This document shows positions 44,132 through 57,000 of a stretch of 64,000 bases of DNA, piece after piece. The notes beneath the pieces were generated by a model. That model made no database searches. It saw only the letters and a list, made by a program, of their open reading frames with translations, and was not told the origin of the DNA. The stretch lies in NCBI GenBank assembly GCA_022729735.1, contig DZAY01000001.1, positions 62,001-126,000 on the forward strand. The letters are read 5' to 3'. The stretch's first letter is position 1; the number at the start of each line of letters is the position of its first letter. The stretch is from Helicobacter cetorum (GTDB lineage: Bacteria > Campylobacterota > Campylobacteria > Campylobacterales > DZAY01). The position numbers were made by a program, and so were the translations under genes.

Positions 44132-47100
44132 TTAACTAAGATAACTCTTTAATATTATAACATTTAAATCTAAATTTTCACTTTTTAGCATATCAAAATG
44201 TTCTCCACTTCCATATCTTAACTCCATCAAGTTTGAGTATTTTTCAAATAAATTATTATAAATATTTTGATTTGAGCTAATATATTTAATATTTAAATCT
44301 AGCTTAGATATATTTTCTTTAAATAAGTTTATAAAATTTATATAACTATCTATTAAAAGTAAATTATCTTTTGAAAATTCAACATTTAACTCTTTTAAAT
44401 AGTCATAAAATTCTAATTTTTCATGTTCGCTAATATTCTCATTTTTATAAATAGTATCTATTAGTATAAGTTGTTTCAAACTTGCCATTTTTGCAACATC
44501 AAAAGCTATTAAACCACCACTTGAAAAACCACAAAGATAAATTTCATCATATCTATTTTTAAGCTCATCAATTACAATTTTATATTGATTAAAATCACTC
44601 AAATACCTAAAAAATAGATAATCACTAACATCACCTAACTTGTTGCAAAGTTCCAAATATTCGCTATCCCAACTAAACATACCCAAAAGTGAAGGGAAAA
44701 ATATAGTCAATTTTTTTGATTTATTATCTATTTTTTTATAAATCAAATTTTCTATATCTAAAATTGATTTAGATAGAGTTTCAACAGTTGGATATAAAAA
44801 TATATCACTCCCATTTATATTGATATTTAACTCATTTTTTAATCTATTTATTAAAGCAATAGCTTTTATAGAGTTTCCACCAAATTCAAAAAAGTTATCA
44901 TAAATATTTAAATTATCAACTTCTAAAACAGATTTAAAAATATTTAACAAATCTTGATTTTCAAACTCTTTTACTTTTGTATCAACTAAAACATCTTTTA
45001 TCATATTTTTAAAATCAATTTTTCCATTATTATCTATTAAAATATGTTCAACTTGAATAATATTTGATGGTGTCATATAGTTTGGAAGTTTCAATGATAG
45101 ATAACTTTTTAAAAATTCTATTGAAATATTTTGATTTGATACAAAAAATAGATAAATTGAACCATCTTTAAATGTAATTGCACTATCTTTTATAAACTCT
45201 TTTGGAAGCGATTTTTTTATCTCATCTAACTCAACTCTATTTCCTTGAATTTTTATCTGATTATCTCGTCTTCCATAACAGATTATATTTTCATCAATAG
45301 CTACTTTTCCAAAATCTCCACTTTTATAACATCTCCCAAAAGTAGAATGATTTATAAAACTACCACTATCAAAATTTATATAACCTCTACCAACACCAAC
45401 TCCAGAAATTAAAATCTCACCAATAAAACCATTTGGCAACTCTTCCAATTTTGAATTTACTATATGAATAGCTGTATTTGGAATAGATTTTCCAATAGGT
45501 AAAACTTTGTAATCTTGATTTAAATCCACTTCAAAAATTGTGCTAATATCACTACATTCTGTTGGACCATAAATATTTGTAAGCCTTACATTGGAGCAAT
45601 TTATAAACTCTCTAAAATAATCCACTTCTAAAATTTCTCCACCCAAAGAGAGTTCTCTAATTGATTGCAATTTTTTATAATTATCACTTTTTGTAACATC
45701 TAAAACCATTTTAAATGCACTTGGCACACAATTTATTATAGTTACTTTTTGGCTCTCAATCAATTCTGCCAACTCTATTGGATTAAATGGTTTGTTATAA
45801 ATTACAAGTTTTGCACCTGTTAAAAATGAGCTAATAATATTTTTAATCGAAGCATCAAACATCGTAGGTATCATGAGCAGTATCACATCATTTTTAGTTA
45901 TTTTATACTCATCTATATACCAATTTAGAAGATTTATTAAACTTTTATACTCAATTTCTACACCTTTTGGATTGCCTGTTGTGCCTGAAGTAAAAATCAA
46001 ATATGCAAGTGAATTAAAATCAATCTCTTTTTGTCTGATTTCTATCTCCAAAACTTCATCTAAATTGATAAATTCAACATTTAAAGCTTTTAAAGTTTCA
46101 CTATTTTTAGAGTTTGAAAGAACAATTTTTGGATTTGCACTATCTAAAATATATTTAACTCTCTCAATTGGAGTTTGACTCTCTATTGGCAAATAGCATA
46201 GCGAATTACTAATAGTTGCAAAAAGTGAAGCCACCATATACTCATCTCTATCAAAAAATAGTGCAACTATCGCTTCTTTATCTAAATTTTTAATAACACC
46301 ATGTGCTTTTTTTGCTAAAGATGAGATATTAAACTCTTCATTTTTTGCATAATTAAATAGCTTAAAATCGGAATTTAGGTTATTTAAGCAATTTTTAATA
46401 TCAAAATTAAAACTTTTCTCTTTTGTTTCTACAAGTTTAATATCTTCAATTTTTATATTTTTATGTGAATTTATGGTTTGCAAAATTTTAATAAACATAT
46501 CATGAAAGGCTAAAATTTTACTCTCTTCAAATAACGAACTTGCATATCTAATATTATAATTAACTCCTTCATCATCTTCAAAAAACTCAAAAGCCAAATC
46601 ACATTGTGCAATATTTTCCTGCATATCTATTGAGCTTAAGCTAAAATCTCCAAAATCTTCATCTTTGTTTGAGTGTTTCAAATATGAGATAGAGACATCG
46701 TATCCACCATTTCTGCTTGGCGATTTTTTGCTATCCATTGCTACAACTTTTTCAAACGGATAAATCTCATTTTGCAATGCTTCATAAATTGTCTCACTAC
46801 AACTCTTTGCAAATTCTAAAAAGCTTTTCTCTTCTTTTATAATATCTCTAAGCAAAATAGTATTTACAAAACAGCCTATTTGAGAGTTCAACTCTTCAAT
46901 AACTCTTCCACTACTTGCAGTTGCAACAACTATATCTTTTTGTTCGCTTAATTTAAAAATTAAAACTTTTATAATAGCAACTAAGAGTGCGAATTTTGAG
47001 ATTTCAAAATTTGAAGAGATTAATTCAACCATTTTACTATGATTTTTAAGTTCAAAATTTACTCTTTTTCCAACAAAATCAAAAACTTCACCTCTTTGTT

Positions 47101-50100
47101 TATCAGTTGGTAACTCTATTTGAGTATTTAAATTTTTAAGTTTTTCAATCCAATAATTTTCAGCCTCTTTAAATTTTTCACTTGCAAAAATAGAGTGTTG
47201 CCAAAGTGAGAAATCTTTGTATTCAAACTCATCTTTTGTATCTTTATCTAAATAAGCATCTTTTAATTTTTTTGCAAAATTTGAGATAGATATTCCATCA
47301 AAAATTATGTGATGAAAGTTAAAAAGTAGCACTTTTTTATCTTCAAATTTATAAATATAGACTCTAAAAAGAGGTGAATTTTCTAAATCAAAAATAGTTT
47401 TTGCTACGATTTCTAAATTTTCATGAAGCTCATTTAGTGAATTAAACTCCAAAATTTCAAAAAAATCTCTCAACTCATCTCTTATAATTTGATACACAAC
47501 ACCATTTTCAATAATAAAGTTTGTTCTTAAAATCTCATTTTGATTTACAACTTTTAAAATTGCACTTTTAAACTTTTCAATATTAAATAAACCAGTAATT
47601 TCAAAAGCCATTGGCATATTATATGCAGTTGAATTTTTATTTAAATTCCAAATTGTAAAAAGCCTTGTTTGGACATTTGAAGCAATATATTTATCACTTT
47701 TTGGACTCTTTATAATTGGTATAAACTGATTATTTAGAGTTACTAGTTTTGATAAATTATGAATATTTTTTTGCACAAAAATATCTTTTATACTTAAATT
47801 TGAATTAAACTCTTTATTAATTAGTGAAATTAGTCGTAAAGCCTTAAGACTATGCCCACCTAATTCAAAGAAGTTTGCAAAAATTCCAATATTTTGTAAA
47901 TTTAAAACCATTTCAAAAATTTTAGAAATTTTTAACTCAATCTCATTTGTTGGTTTTGTAGCATCTTTTGGAGAATTTGATATTTTTATCTCCAACTCTT
48001 TAAATTTTTCTATCAAATTCAAAATATTTGAAAAAATTAGAGTTTTATAGTTTAAATTAGAGCCAATTAATCTATTTTGATATTCAAATATTGTGCTATT
48101 TGATATTATAGTTTGGGCTTTTTCAACTCTTTTAAACTCCATATTTATTGTTGGTTTTGGATAGTTAAATATTTTTATATAGTTATCAATCGTTAAATTT
48201 TTATCTATTTCAAATATAATTTTTTCATCTTCAATAGTTTCACTTAAATTTAAACCTTTTGCAAACTCAAAAAATGGAGCATTTTTAGCACTTTTGATAA
48301 ATGGCATTTTGATAGTTTTGCTATTATATAGCTCTGAAAGTGTTGCTAATATACTCTTTTCAACACCTTTTCCCAAAATTCTACAACTCAAAATATAGTT
48401 ATCAATAATAACTGTTTTTTCATCTTTTTTTACAAACAAAACTCCACTAAGTCCATAATCTCCATACTTATCAGCCAAACTCACACAATAAATATCATAA
48501 TCTTCACTTAAAAGTAGCCGTTTGCACTCCTCTTCATCTCTTCTAATTGTTGTTGAGTTAAACTGATTTGTTCTAAATGTTAATTGAGAAATTCGTGGAA
48601 TATCGCTTATTGTTGGCTTATAAAAATATAACTCTAAATTAAGAGTTTCTAAAAATTCAAATAGAGTTTTTGAACTTTTTTGCACTTCGCTTCTACTCTT
48701 TTCAGCTACATACATTTTTGTTCGTTCTAAATCCTCTTTTGTAACTTTTAGCTTATCCAAAATCCATAAAGAGTCTAAAAACAAATCGATATTTTCCAAC
48801 TCTTTTGATAAATGAAGTGCAAAAACTTCAGTCGCATTTTGCATAACTTCTAAAATTTCTGTCTCATTATCATCAATAAAAATAAAACTATTTAATCCCA
48901 AATTTAAAGATTTTGCTAACTCTATTAAATTTTGTGATTTTGATTGCCAATTAATTTTAAATTCAACAATATGCTCCAATTTCAAAACCATATCAGAACG
49001 ACTGTTAAAAACTTCCAACACATCATTTAAATTATTTTTGCTAACCAAAGTTATCAAAAATCCTTCTTGCTGTTTGCCAATTAAAAAGTTTTGCAAAGCT
49101 ATATGTTTTGGTTTTAATTTTACTCCATTAACTCCATCTTCACCAACAACACCTTCCCATAAAGTGTTATCACAATCAACTGAAATAACTTTATATGGCT
49201 CAAACATTACATTGCTAATTTTTCTTGTAATTTGAAGAGCTAAATAGCTATAAAACTCTTCAATATATGGAATATGTGCTTTAAAATCCAACTCATAATC
49301 AAATATATCTCCAAGTGAGTAGAGTTTGAAATGCTCTATTGTGTTTAATATTATGAAATTTGGCAAAGTTTCTAAAAATTTTATTAATTTTTCATTTAAC
49401 TCTTTTGTGAGATTTTTTAAACTTTCATCTACCAAATATGGAGCTAAAACAAAGATAGTTTTGCTTTTTATATTTGGAAGTTTAGAGATTAATATTTCAA
49501 ACTGCTCATTTAAAAACTCCTCTTTTTCACCAGCAAATCCACGAATTAAATCCACAAATCTAAATAAGATTACATTAAAATCTCTATTTTCAAAAAGCTT
49601 ACTTTGTGGGTTATTCAACTCTAAAAGTAGTTGATTATAATCTCCATAAGTTGTATTTGAGATAATTTTAAATTCACTCAAACTAAAATTTAAAATATCT
49701 TCAAGTGGATTAGTTGTAAAAGTTGAAGTTATGTAATTATCTACTTTTTTATATTTTACAAGCTCATTTATAGAAATTTCTGGACTGTTTAAAACTAAAT
49801 TTGTAAAGTTTATAAAATCTTTTTTATAGTTTTCTATTTTGTAATTTTGAATATTTAATGAGTTATAAATTGCTCTTATAAAAATCTTTTCATCATGTTC
49901 GCTTATTTGAGTTGTTAAATTGTAGTTATTAAACTCCCAAGCACCAACTCTTTTGATGTTAAAACTACTATCTTCAACAGTTGGAAAGTTCTCATATACA
50001 AAAATAGAATCAAATAGCTCTCCATCAACTCCTAAAGAGCTTTTAACATCTGAAAAACTTATATGATGATGTGGTTTTGACTCTATATTAAATAGATTTA

Positions 50101-51037
50101 CAGATTTAATCAACTCAATAAATTGGCTATTGATATTTAAATTCAGTCTAAAAGGTATCATTTGAATAAAAATCCCAACAATTTTATCCACATTTTTAAT
50201 TTCAGCAGGTCTTCCAGAGACAACCAAACCAAAACTAACATCTAAATTGTTATAAAGATTTGCCAAAGCTAAAAGATTTATAGCTTGAAAAAAATCACTT
50301 TTTGTAAAACTATTTTGTTTGCAAAACTCATCACATTTTATAAAAGTTTGACTATCTATCTCAAAAATAGTCTCTTTTTCTTCAAAGCTATGTTTAGACT
50401 CTGCTATAATAGACCTCTTTTTTATATCTTTTAAATTGGTTTTATAAAATTCGATTGAAGAGTTTAAATCTTGTTTTTTAAACCATCGAATATACTCTAC
50501 AAATTGTGGAGCTGTTGGAAGTTCTGGCTCTTTTTGAACTTTTTTTGCTTCATAACTTTTCAAAAATTCATCAAACATAATTCCCATACACCAACCATCA
50601 ATTATAATGTGATGAAATGAAAATAGTAAAAAATATAAGTTTTCATTCGCTTTTAGCAGTTTAAATCTCAAAAGTGAAGATTTGAAATCAAACCCTTTGA
50701 CTCTATCATCTAAAATTATCTCATCAAACTTTTTTTCAATTTCACTTAAACTTAAATTTGATAAATCTAAAAATTCAAAATCAACACTTCTCTCTTTCAA
50801 AACAACAGCAATTGGCTCTTTTACATTTTCTGAAATAAAAATAGTTCGTAAAGCATCATGTCTATCAACTACCTTTTGCCAACCTTTTTTAAAAGCTTCA
50901 ATATCGATACTATCTTCTATTTTATACCACTCTTGATGGGTATATGGAGCTTGATTTTTATCAAATGATGAGTGAAATAACATTCCTTCTTGAATATTTG
51001 AAAGATTGTAAATATTTTTTACATTTTGTTTGTTCAT
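44132..51037 (-). CDS. NRPS: C - FkbH - T - C - A - T - TE (terminal synthetase)
   Basis: A 2301-residue synthetase. Order: condensation domain 1-430 (HHIIIDGW near 142); FkbH/HAD-IIIC region about 480-930, with VDCDNTLWEGVVGEDG near 615, FIFIDDNETE, TFRTNQFNSTT and LSCRILGKGVE; carrier (FFELGGHSLKAL near 1062); condensation (FHHIIFDG near 1239); adenylation (IFTSGTTGNPKG near 1677, NIYGPTE, YKSGDFG, GNRVEL); carrier (FFEFGGNSIKAI near 2052); thioesterase (CGFSSGG near 2167, GSGEHFDML near the end). FkbH domains load a glyceryl unit from 1,3-bisphosphoglycerate onto a carrier. The ATG overlaps the stop of the preceding synthetase gene, which fits it acting next and last, with TE release. Confidence 0.93.
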   Translation of the reverse strand: MNKQNVKNIYNLSNIQEGMLFHSSFDKNQAPYTHQEWYKIEDSIDIEAFKKGWQKVVDRHDALRTIFISENVKEPIAVVLKERSVDFEFLDLSNLSLSEIEKKFDEIILDDRVKGFDFKSSLLRFKLLKANENLYFLLFSFHHIIIDGWCMGIMFDEFLKSYEAKKVQKEPELPTAPQFVEYIRWFKKQDLNSSIEFYKTNLKDIKKRSIIAESKHSFEEKETIFEIDSQTFIKCDEFCKQNSFTKSDFFQAINLLALANLYNNLDVSFGLVVSGRPAEIKNVDKIVGIFIQMIPFRLNLNINSQFIELIKSVNLFNIESKPHHHISFSDVKSSLGVDGELFDSIFVYENFPTVEDSSFNIKRVGAWEFNNYNLTTQISEHDEKIFIRAIYNSLNIQNYKIENYKKDFINFTNLVLNSPEISINELVKYKKVDNYITSTFTTNPLEDILNFSLSEFKIISNTTYGDYNQLLLELNNPQSKLFENRDFNVILFRFVDLIRGFAGEKEEFLNEQFEILISKLPNIKSKTIFVLAPYLVDESLKNLTKELNEKLIKFLETLPNFIILNTIEHFKLYSLGDIFDYELDFKAHIPYIEEFYSYLALQITRKISNVMFEPYKVISVDCDNTLWEGVVGEDGVNGVKLKPKHIALQNFLIGKQQEGFLITLVSKNNLNDVLEVFNSRSDMVLKLEHIVEFKINWQSKSQNLIELAKSLNLGLNSFIFIDDNETEILEVMQNATEVFALHLSKELENIDLFLDSLWILDKLKVTKEDLERTKMYVAEKSRSEVQKSSKTLFEFLETLNLELYFYKPTISDIPRISQLTFRTNQFNSTTIRRDEEECKRLLLSEDYDIYCVSLADKYGDYGLSGVLFVKKDEKTVIIDNYILSCRILGKGVEKSILATLSELYNSKTIKMPFIKSAKNAPFFEFAKGLNLSETIEDEKIIFEIDKNLTIDNYIKIFNYPKPTINMEFKRVEKAQTIISNSTIFEYQNRLIGSNLNYKTLIFSNILNLIEKFKELEIKISNSPKDATKPTNEIELKISKIFEMVLNLQNIGIFANFFELGGHSLKALRLISLINKEFNSNLSIKDIFVQKNIHNLSKLVTLNNQFIPIIKSPKSDKYIASNVQTRLFTIWNLNKNSTAYNMPMAFEITGLFNIEKFKSAILKVVNQNEILRTNFIIENGVVYQIIRDELRDFFEILEFNSLNELHENLEIVAKTIFDLENSPLFRVYIYKFEDKKVLLFNFHHIIFDGISISNFAKKLKDAYLDKDTKDEFEYKDFSLWQHSIFASEKFKEAENYWIEKLKNLNTQIELPTDKQRGEVFDFVGKRVNFELKNHSKMVELISSNFEISKFALLVAIIKVLIFKLSEQKDIVVATASSGRVIEELNSQIGCFVNTILLRDIIKEEKSFLEFAKSCSETIYEALQNEIYPFEKVVAMDSKKSPSRNGGYDVSISYLKHSNKDEDFGDFSLSSIDMQENIAQCDLAFEFFEDDEGVNYNIRYASSLFEESKILAFHDMFIKILQTINSHKNIKIEDIKLVETKEKSFNFDIKNCLNNLNSDFKLFNYAKNEEFNISSLAKKAHGVIKNLDKEAIVALFFDRDEYMVASLFATISNSLCYLPIESQTPIERVKYILDSANPKIVLSNSKNSETLKALNVEFINLDEVLEIEIRQKEIDFNSLAYLIFTSGTTGNPKGVEIEYKSLINLLNWYIDEYKITKNDVILLMIPTMFDASIKNIISSFLTGAKLVIYNKPFNPIELAELIESQKVTIINCVPSAFKMVLDVTKSDNYKKLQSIRELSLGGEILEVDYFREFINCSNVRLTNIYGPTECSDISTIFEVDLNQDYKVLPIGKSIPNTAIHIVNSKLEELPNGFIGEILISGVGVGRGYINFDSGSFINHSTFGRCYKSGDFGKVAIDENIICYGRRDNQIKIQGNRVELDEIKKSLPKEFIKDSAITFKDGSIYLFFVSNQNISIEFLKSYLSLKLPNYMTPSNIIQVEHILIDNNGKIDFKNMIKDVLVDTKVKEFENQDLLNIFKSVLEVDNLNIYDNFFEFGGNSIKAIALINRLKNELNININGSDIFLYPTVETLSKSILDIENLIYKKIDNKSKKLTIFFPSLLGMFSWDSEYLELCNKLGDVSDYLFFRYLSDFNQYKIVIDELKNRYDEIYLCGFSSGGLIAFDVAKMASLKQLILIDTIYKNENISEHEKLEFYDYLKELNVEFSKDNLLLIDSYINFINLFKENISKLDLNIKYISSNQNIYNNLFEKYSNLMELRYGSGEHFDMLKSENLDLNVIILKSYLS

Positions 51038-54000
51038 GATAAATTCCCTAAAAGATTATCAAGTTCATCAATGTTAAACCCATCATAATCAATATCACCA
51101 ACACTAATTTCGTTCGTCTCTTTACCCAAACAGTGGTTAATTGTATTGATAATCTCTTCTTTGTAAATAGAGTTTAAATTTTTAAATATCTCTACATACT
51201 CACGAGAAACTAAAATAGTGCAACCAAAAATCCCATTTTGAATATATGAATTTATCTCAATTGGATAAAATAAAATAGCTTCTTCATCAATATTTTTACC
51301 ATAATCAACTAAAGATAGTTTGAAATCGCTCTCACTATCATCAAATTCACCAAGATAGTTAAATATCACGATAGGATTTTTACTAAAATCAACTCTATTT
51401 TTTGCTTCATTTTCGCATAAATATTTCAATGGTAAAAAATCAAATCCACCATTTGGCACAGCTCTAAGTTCATCTTTTATACTTTTTATTTGGTATCCTA
51501 AATCACGATTTAAATTCAGACTTAAATGTTTATGAAAAAATGTTGTAATCCAACCAATAGTTGTATGCAAACTCACATTTTTAATCAAATCATCTCTTCC
51601 ATGTTTTTCAATAGTTAAAAACATTTCAAATAAATCATCTTTTGTTTCAAACAGTTTATAAAAAGCTCTAATTAAAGCAAATATTAAAATCTCATCTACA
51701 TTTGTGTTGTAACTTTCATGAATTGATTTTGTAAGTAAATTTGTTTCATGATTTGATAATTCAAAACTAAATATTGGACTATTTTTATGATTTGAAATAG
51801 GTTTTGTAATTTTTGAAACTTCACTATTTTGATTTTTATTCATCTCATTTGCCCAAAAATCAACCGTTTTCAAACACTCTTTAGAGTTTGCATAATCTCG
51901 TAGTGCAACTGCATAATCTTTTGCATTTGTAGTTTTTGGAGCAATTTCTCCACCAAGATATAGTTTAAATAGTTCATCTAAAAATATTCTCCAAGAAACT
52001 CCATCAATTGCTAAATGGTGAGCAGCAATAAAAATATAGTATAAATCTTTTGTTTGAAATATTACACATTTTAAAAGCATTGAGTTTGAAATATCAAATT
52101 TTTGAAGTCCATGACTAATTTGAGATACTCTTTTTATCGCTTCATCTTTTAATAAATCTCTAAAATCAATCAAAGAAAAATCCACAACCAACTCATCTTT
52201 ACTTAATATAACTTTTTTATAACCATTCTCATCTTTTATATATCTTGCTCTTAAATTATCATGTTTAAAAGCCAACTCTTTAAATGATTTTTTGAATGTC
52301 ATAACATCTAAATTATCTATTTCTAAAATTAGTGATTGATTGAAATGGTTTATATCACCTTTGAAAGTTTCAAAAAACCACATCTCAATTGGAAGCATTC
52401 CAATTTCACCATTAATCTCATCTTGCGAAAAGCTCAAAACTTCACTTGTAATACAACCTGCAAGTTCTTCTAAAATAGGATATGAAAATATATCTTTTAC
52501 TTCTAAATTTAGTGAGTAGTTTTTTGATAAAAGTGAAATTATTTGAATTGCTTTTATACTATCTCCACCTATTAAGAAGTAGTTATCTTTCATTGAAATT
52601 TCTTTAAGTTTCAAAATCGCTAAACAGCACTCAAGTAGTGCTTTTTCTTTCTCATTTTTTGGCAAAACTATCTCTTTTGAAGTTAGCTCTTTTGGATTTG
52701 GAAGTGTCTTTTTATCGATTTTTCCACTAACATTTGTTGGGAAATATTCAAGCTCAATCAAGTATGATGGTATCATAAACTCTGGTAAAAGTTTTTGTAA
52801 CTCTTCTCTAACTCTCTCTTTTGAAATAGCTTTTTTAACCGTATAATAAGCTATCAATTCACCATCTTTTGCCAAAACTAATGCTTGATTAATTTCAACT
52901 ATTTTTGTTAATTTTGTCTCAATTTCACCAAGCTCAATTCTAAAACCTCTAATTTTTACTTGATTATCAACTCTTCCAAGAAACTCTATTTCTCCAAACT
53001 CATTTACAAATCCTAAATCACCACTTCGATAAATTCGCCCAAACTTTGGATGATTTATAAACTTTTCACTCGTTAGTGTTTCTTGATTTAAATATCCTCT
53101 TGCAACTCCATCACCACCGATACAAATTTCACCAATCACACCAATTGGAACAAGTTGTAAATCACTATTTAATATATAAACTTTGACATTAATTATCGGT
53201 TTTCCAATTGGAACTCTTTTATAAACTCTATTTGGATTTACTTTGTGAGTTGTTGCCCAAACAGTAGTTTCAGTTGGTCCATAATGGTTATAGTAGTCTC
53301 TATCTTTTGCTGTTTTAATAGCTACATCTACACTAATTGCTTCTCCTGCACTTCCTATTACTTTTAGAGTTGGAACTAAATCTAAATTTAGTGTTGATAA
53401 AAATGATGCTGAAGTTGTCATCATTGAGATTTGTTTTTGATTTATATATGAAGCAAACTCTTTTTGGTCATTGATTTTTTCTTTATCAATTATGGCTAAT
53501 GTTTCACCATTTAGTAAAGTTGTAAGTATCTCATAAGCTGAAGCATCAAAAGCAATAGATGCAAATTGAAGTTTTATTGTATCTTTTGGCATAATTGCTC
53601 TTGCTTGATTTACCATATTAATTACACCACGATTTTCTACCATAACACCTTTTGGATTTCCTGTACTTCCTGATGTATAAATTATATAAGCTAACGAATT
53701 TGGAGTTATATTTCGTTTTGGATTATCAAAATTTTTAATATCAAAATTTTTAATATCAAAATTTTTAATATCGATTATATTTGGATTATCTATTTTATTT
53801 AAATATTTTGTTTCACTTATTATAACTTTTGGCAAAGCATCACTTAAAATATACTCAATTCGTTCATTTGGATAACTTGGGTCAATTGGTAAATAAGCTC
53901 CATTTGATTTTAATATTGCAAATATTGCAACTATCAAATCTTCACTTCTATCAACCATCAAAGCAATTTTATCATCTGGCATAATCTCAAAATTTTCTTT

Positions 54001-57000
54001 TAAATATCGTGATAAATTGTTTGCTTTTTGATTTAATTCACTAAAACTCAAAGTTAAATCATTATAAATCAGTGCCGTTTTGTTTGGATTTTGCAATACA
54101 ATTTTTTCAAACTTATCTGCAATAGTTTCATCTTTTGCATAATCTAAAACATTATTATTCATCTCATCTATTATATTTAAGCTCTCATCATCTATCAAAT
54201 CAAACTCATTCAAGCTTAAATAACTCTTTTCAAAAAACTCAATTGAACCATTTTTGATATGTTTTGCTATTCTATTTATAATGTTTTCGCTAAATAGTTC
54301 GCTTTTATACTCAATTTTACATTTAAACGATTTTGTATCATCTTCAATAGCTAATGTAAAATCAACTTTAGAACTCGTTGATTTTATATTTAGTGGCTCA
54401 ATTTCAACTCCATTTAGATTTAAAAAACTTCTATTTTCTTGATTATAAACAATCATCAAATCAAACAGAGGATGTCTATCTATATCTCGTGGTAAATCAA
54501 GTTTATCTACAAGTTTATCAAATGGATATGATTGATGTTTGATACCATTTAACACTTTTTGATTTATATTGTATGCCAAAGTTTCAAAACTCATATTAGG
54601 AGTTGATTTAAATCTAATTGGCAACATATTAATAAAACATCCCAACTGATTATCTAATTCAAACTCTTCTCTACCAATTACAGGAGTTCCGATTATAAAA
54701 TCACTCGAATTGCTCTCATATCTAATAACAGCATAAAACATAGCCAAAAGAGTTGAAAACATAGAGATATTTTGAGCTTTTGCAAACTCTTTTATCTTTT
54801 CATAACTGCTATTTTCAATCTCAAAATCTAAACTTTTACCTTCAAATGTAGCCTTTTTTTCTCTTATATTATCAATTGTTGGCAACTTTATTGGCTCATT
54901 TAACTCTTTTAACTCATCTAACCAATAGCTTAAATCATCTTTTATCTTTTGGCTTTCACTTAAAAATTTGTTATAACTATTTGCAAAATCTTTATGTTGA
55001 AAGTTTAATGGCTCTAAAGTTTCGCCATTATAAAATGCACTTATCTCTTTTGCCATAATATCCATAGATGTTATATCTGCAATTATATGGTGCATTGTAA
55101 TTATTAAAATAGTTTTATTATAAATTATTGCTCGAAGTAGGGTAGGTTTGCTTAAATCAAACTCTTTAATTGATTGCTCTTTGATTAAAAAATCAATATC
55201 TAAATTTTCAACTTCTGCTATTTCAAGCTTAAAATCACTCTTTGTCTCAACAATTTGCACAACCTCATCATGAATTAATTTAAACTTTGTTCTAAGTATC
55301 TCATGACGATTAATTAATTTTAAAAAAGCTTCTTCTAATTTAGTTAAATCAATCTCACCATTTAGTCTGAAAGCTGTTGTAATATTATAAATTGTTCTAT
55401 TTTTATCAATCTTATCTAAAAGCCAAAACCTCTTTTGTGTTTGAGTGCTTTCATAAAACTCTCTATTTTCTAATATTTTAATCTCTTGTTTTTTAGATTT
55501 TTGTGAATTAGAAATCAAATTTGCTAACTCTTTTATTGTTGCATTTTTAAAAAAATCACCCAATGTAATATTTACTTCAAACTCTTTAAAAATCAAAGAT
55601 AATGCTTTTATAGCACTTAAAGAACTTCCACCAGCTTCAAAAAATGTCGTATCAATGCTAATTCGCTCAACTCCAATTATATTTTTCCAAATATTTAACA
55701 CTTTTTTTTCAGTCTCATTTGTCGCTTCTTTAAAATTTGACTCATCAATAAATAAAAAGTTTGGTTTTGGGAGAGCTTTTTTATCAATTTTTCCATTTAA
55801 ACTAAGTGGAAAAGCTTCAAGTGGAATGAAAAGTGAAGGTATCATATAGCTTGGCAACGACTCTTTTAAAAACTCTATTAACTCTTTTTTATCTATTGGC
55901 TCTTTTATTGTGTAGTAGCAAATAACTCTATCTTCATCGTTATGTTTTATAGCATTTACTAACACTTCAGAAATTTTAGAGTTTTCTAAAATTGCTTTTT
56001 CAATCTCTAATAACTCAACTCTAATTCCATTTAATTTTATCTGTCTATCAAGTCTGCCTACAAATTTTACGGTTCTATCTTCTAAATATGAGCCTAAATC
56101 ACCTGTTTTATAAATAGTATCTTTTTCGCTATTTAAAGGATTTTGAATAAAAACCTCATTTGTTAAAGTTTCGTTTTTTAAATATCCCAAAGAGATAAAT
56201 GGGGTTTTTATATAAATTTCACCAATTTCGCCAATTTCACAAAGTCGATTATTTTTCAGTATCAAAACAGCACTATTATTTATAGGTTTTCCAATAGGAA
56301 CTATGTCGTTTGGTAAATCAAAATTTATCGCATTTTTATTAAATAGTTTTGCCAAAGTGGTTTCAGATGGACCATAAAGGTTCGTGATACCATTTTCTTT
56401 TTTTGTTAAATGTTTAAATCTTATCATATCTCGCCCATAAATGGCTTCACCAGCTAATAAAAATTCTCGAACTGTTTCTATTTTTTTAGCATCTCCAATA
56501 TGTTCCAACTCTTTTAAAAGTAGTCTAAAGAGTGATGGGACTAAGTGCATAATAGTAATTTTTTTATCTTCTATCCAATTTAAAAACTTAATTGGCTCTT
56601 GTTTTGTATCTTTGTTTGGAATTACTAATGTTCCATCTGCTAAAAGTGGAGCAAAAATATCTCTTAAACTTACATCAAATGTCGAGTTTGCAATAAAACT
56701 TACTCTATCATTTTTATTTATATTAAATTCACCAACTTCCCAATGAATAAAATGGCTAAGCGATTTATGTCGTCCAACTATTCCTTTTGGCTCACCTGTG
56801 CTTCCAGATGTAAAGATTATATAACAAGCATCTTCACCACTATTTTTAAGCTCTAATATTTCATTTGAACAATCACCACTTTTAATATTTTGATTTGAAA
56901 AAAATAAAAAATCGCTATTTAAAGTAAAAACTATTTCACAACAATCAACATCATCTGTAATAGATTTTATTGCAACTTTTGGATTTGCAAGTTTTATAAT

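Noticed and set aside
53725-53769. Possible CRISPR-like repeats
   Set aside because: The copies are directly adjacent with no spacers and lie in frame within an adenylation domain.
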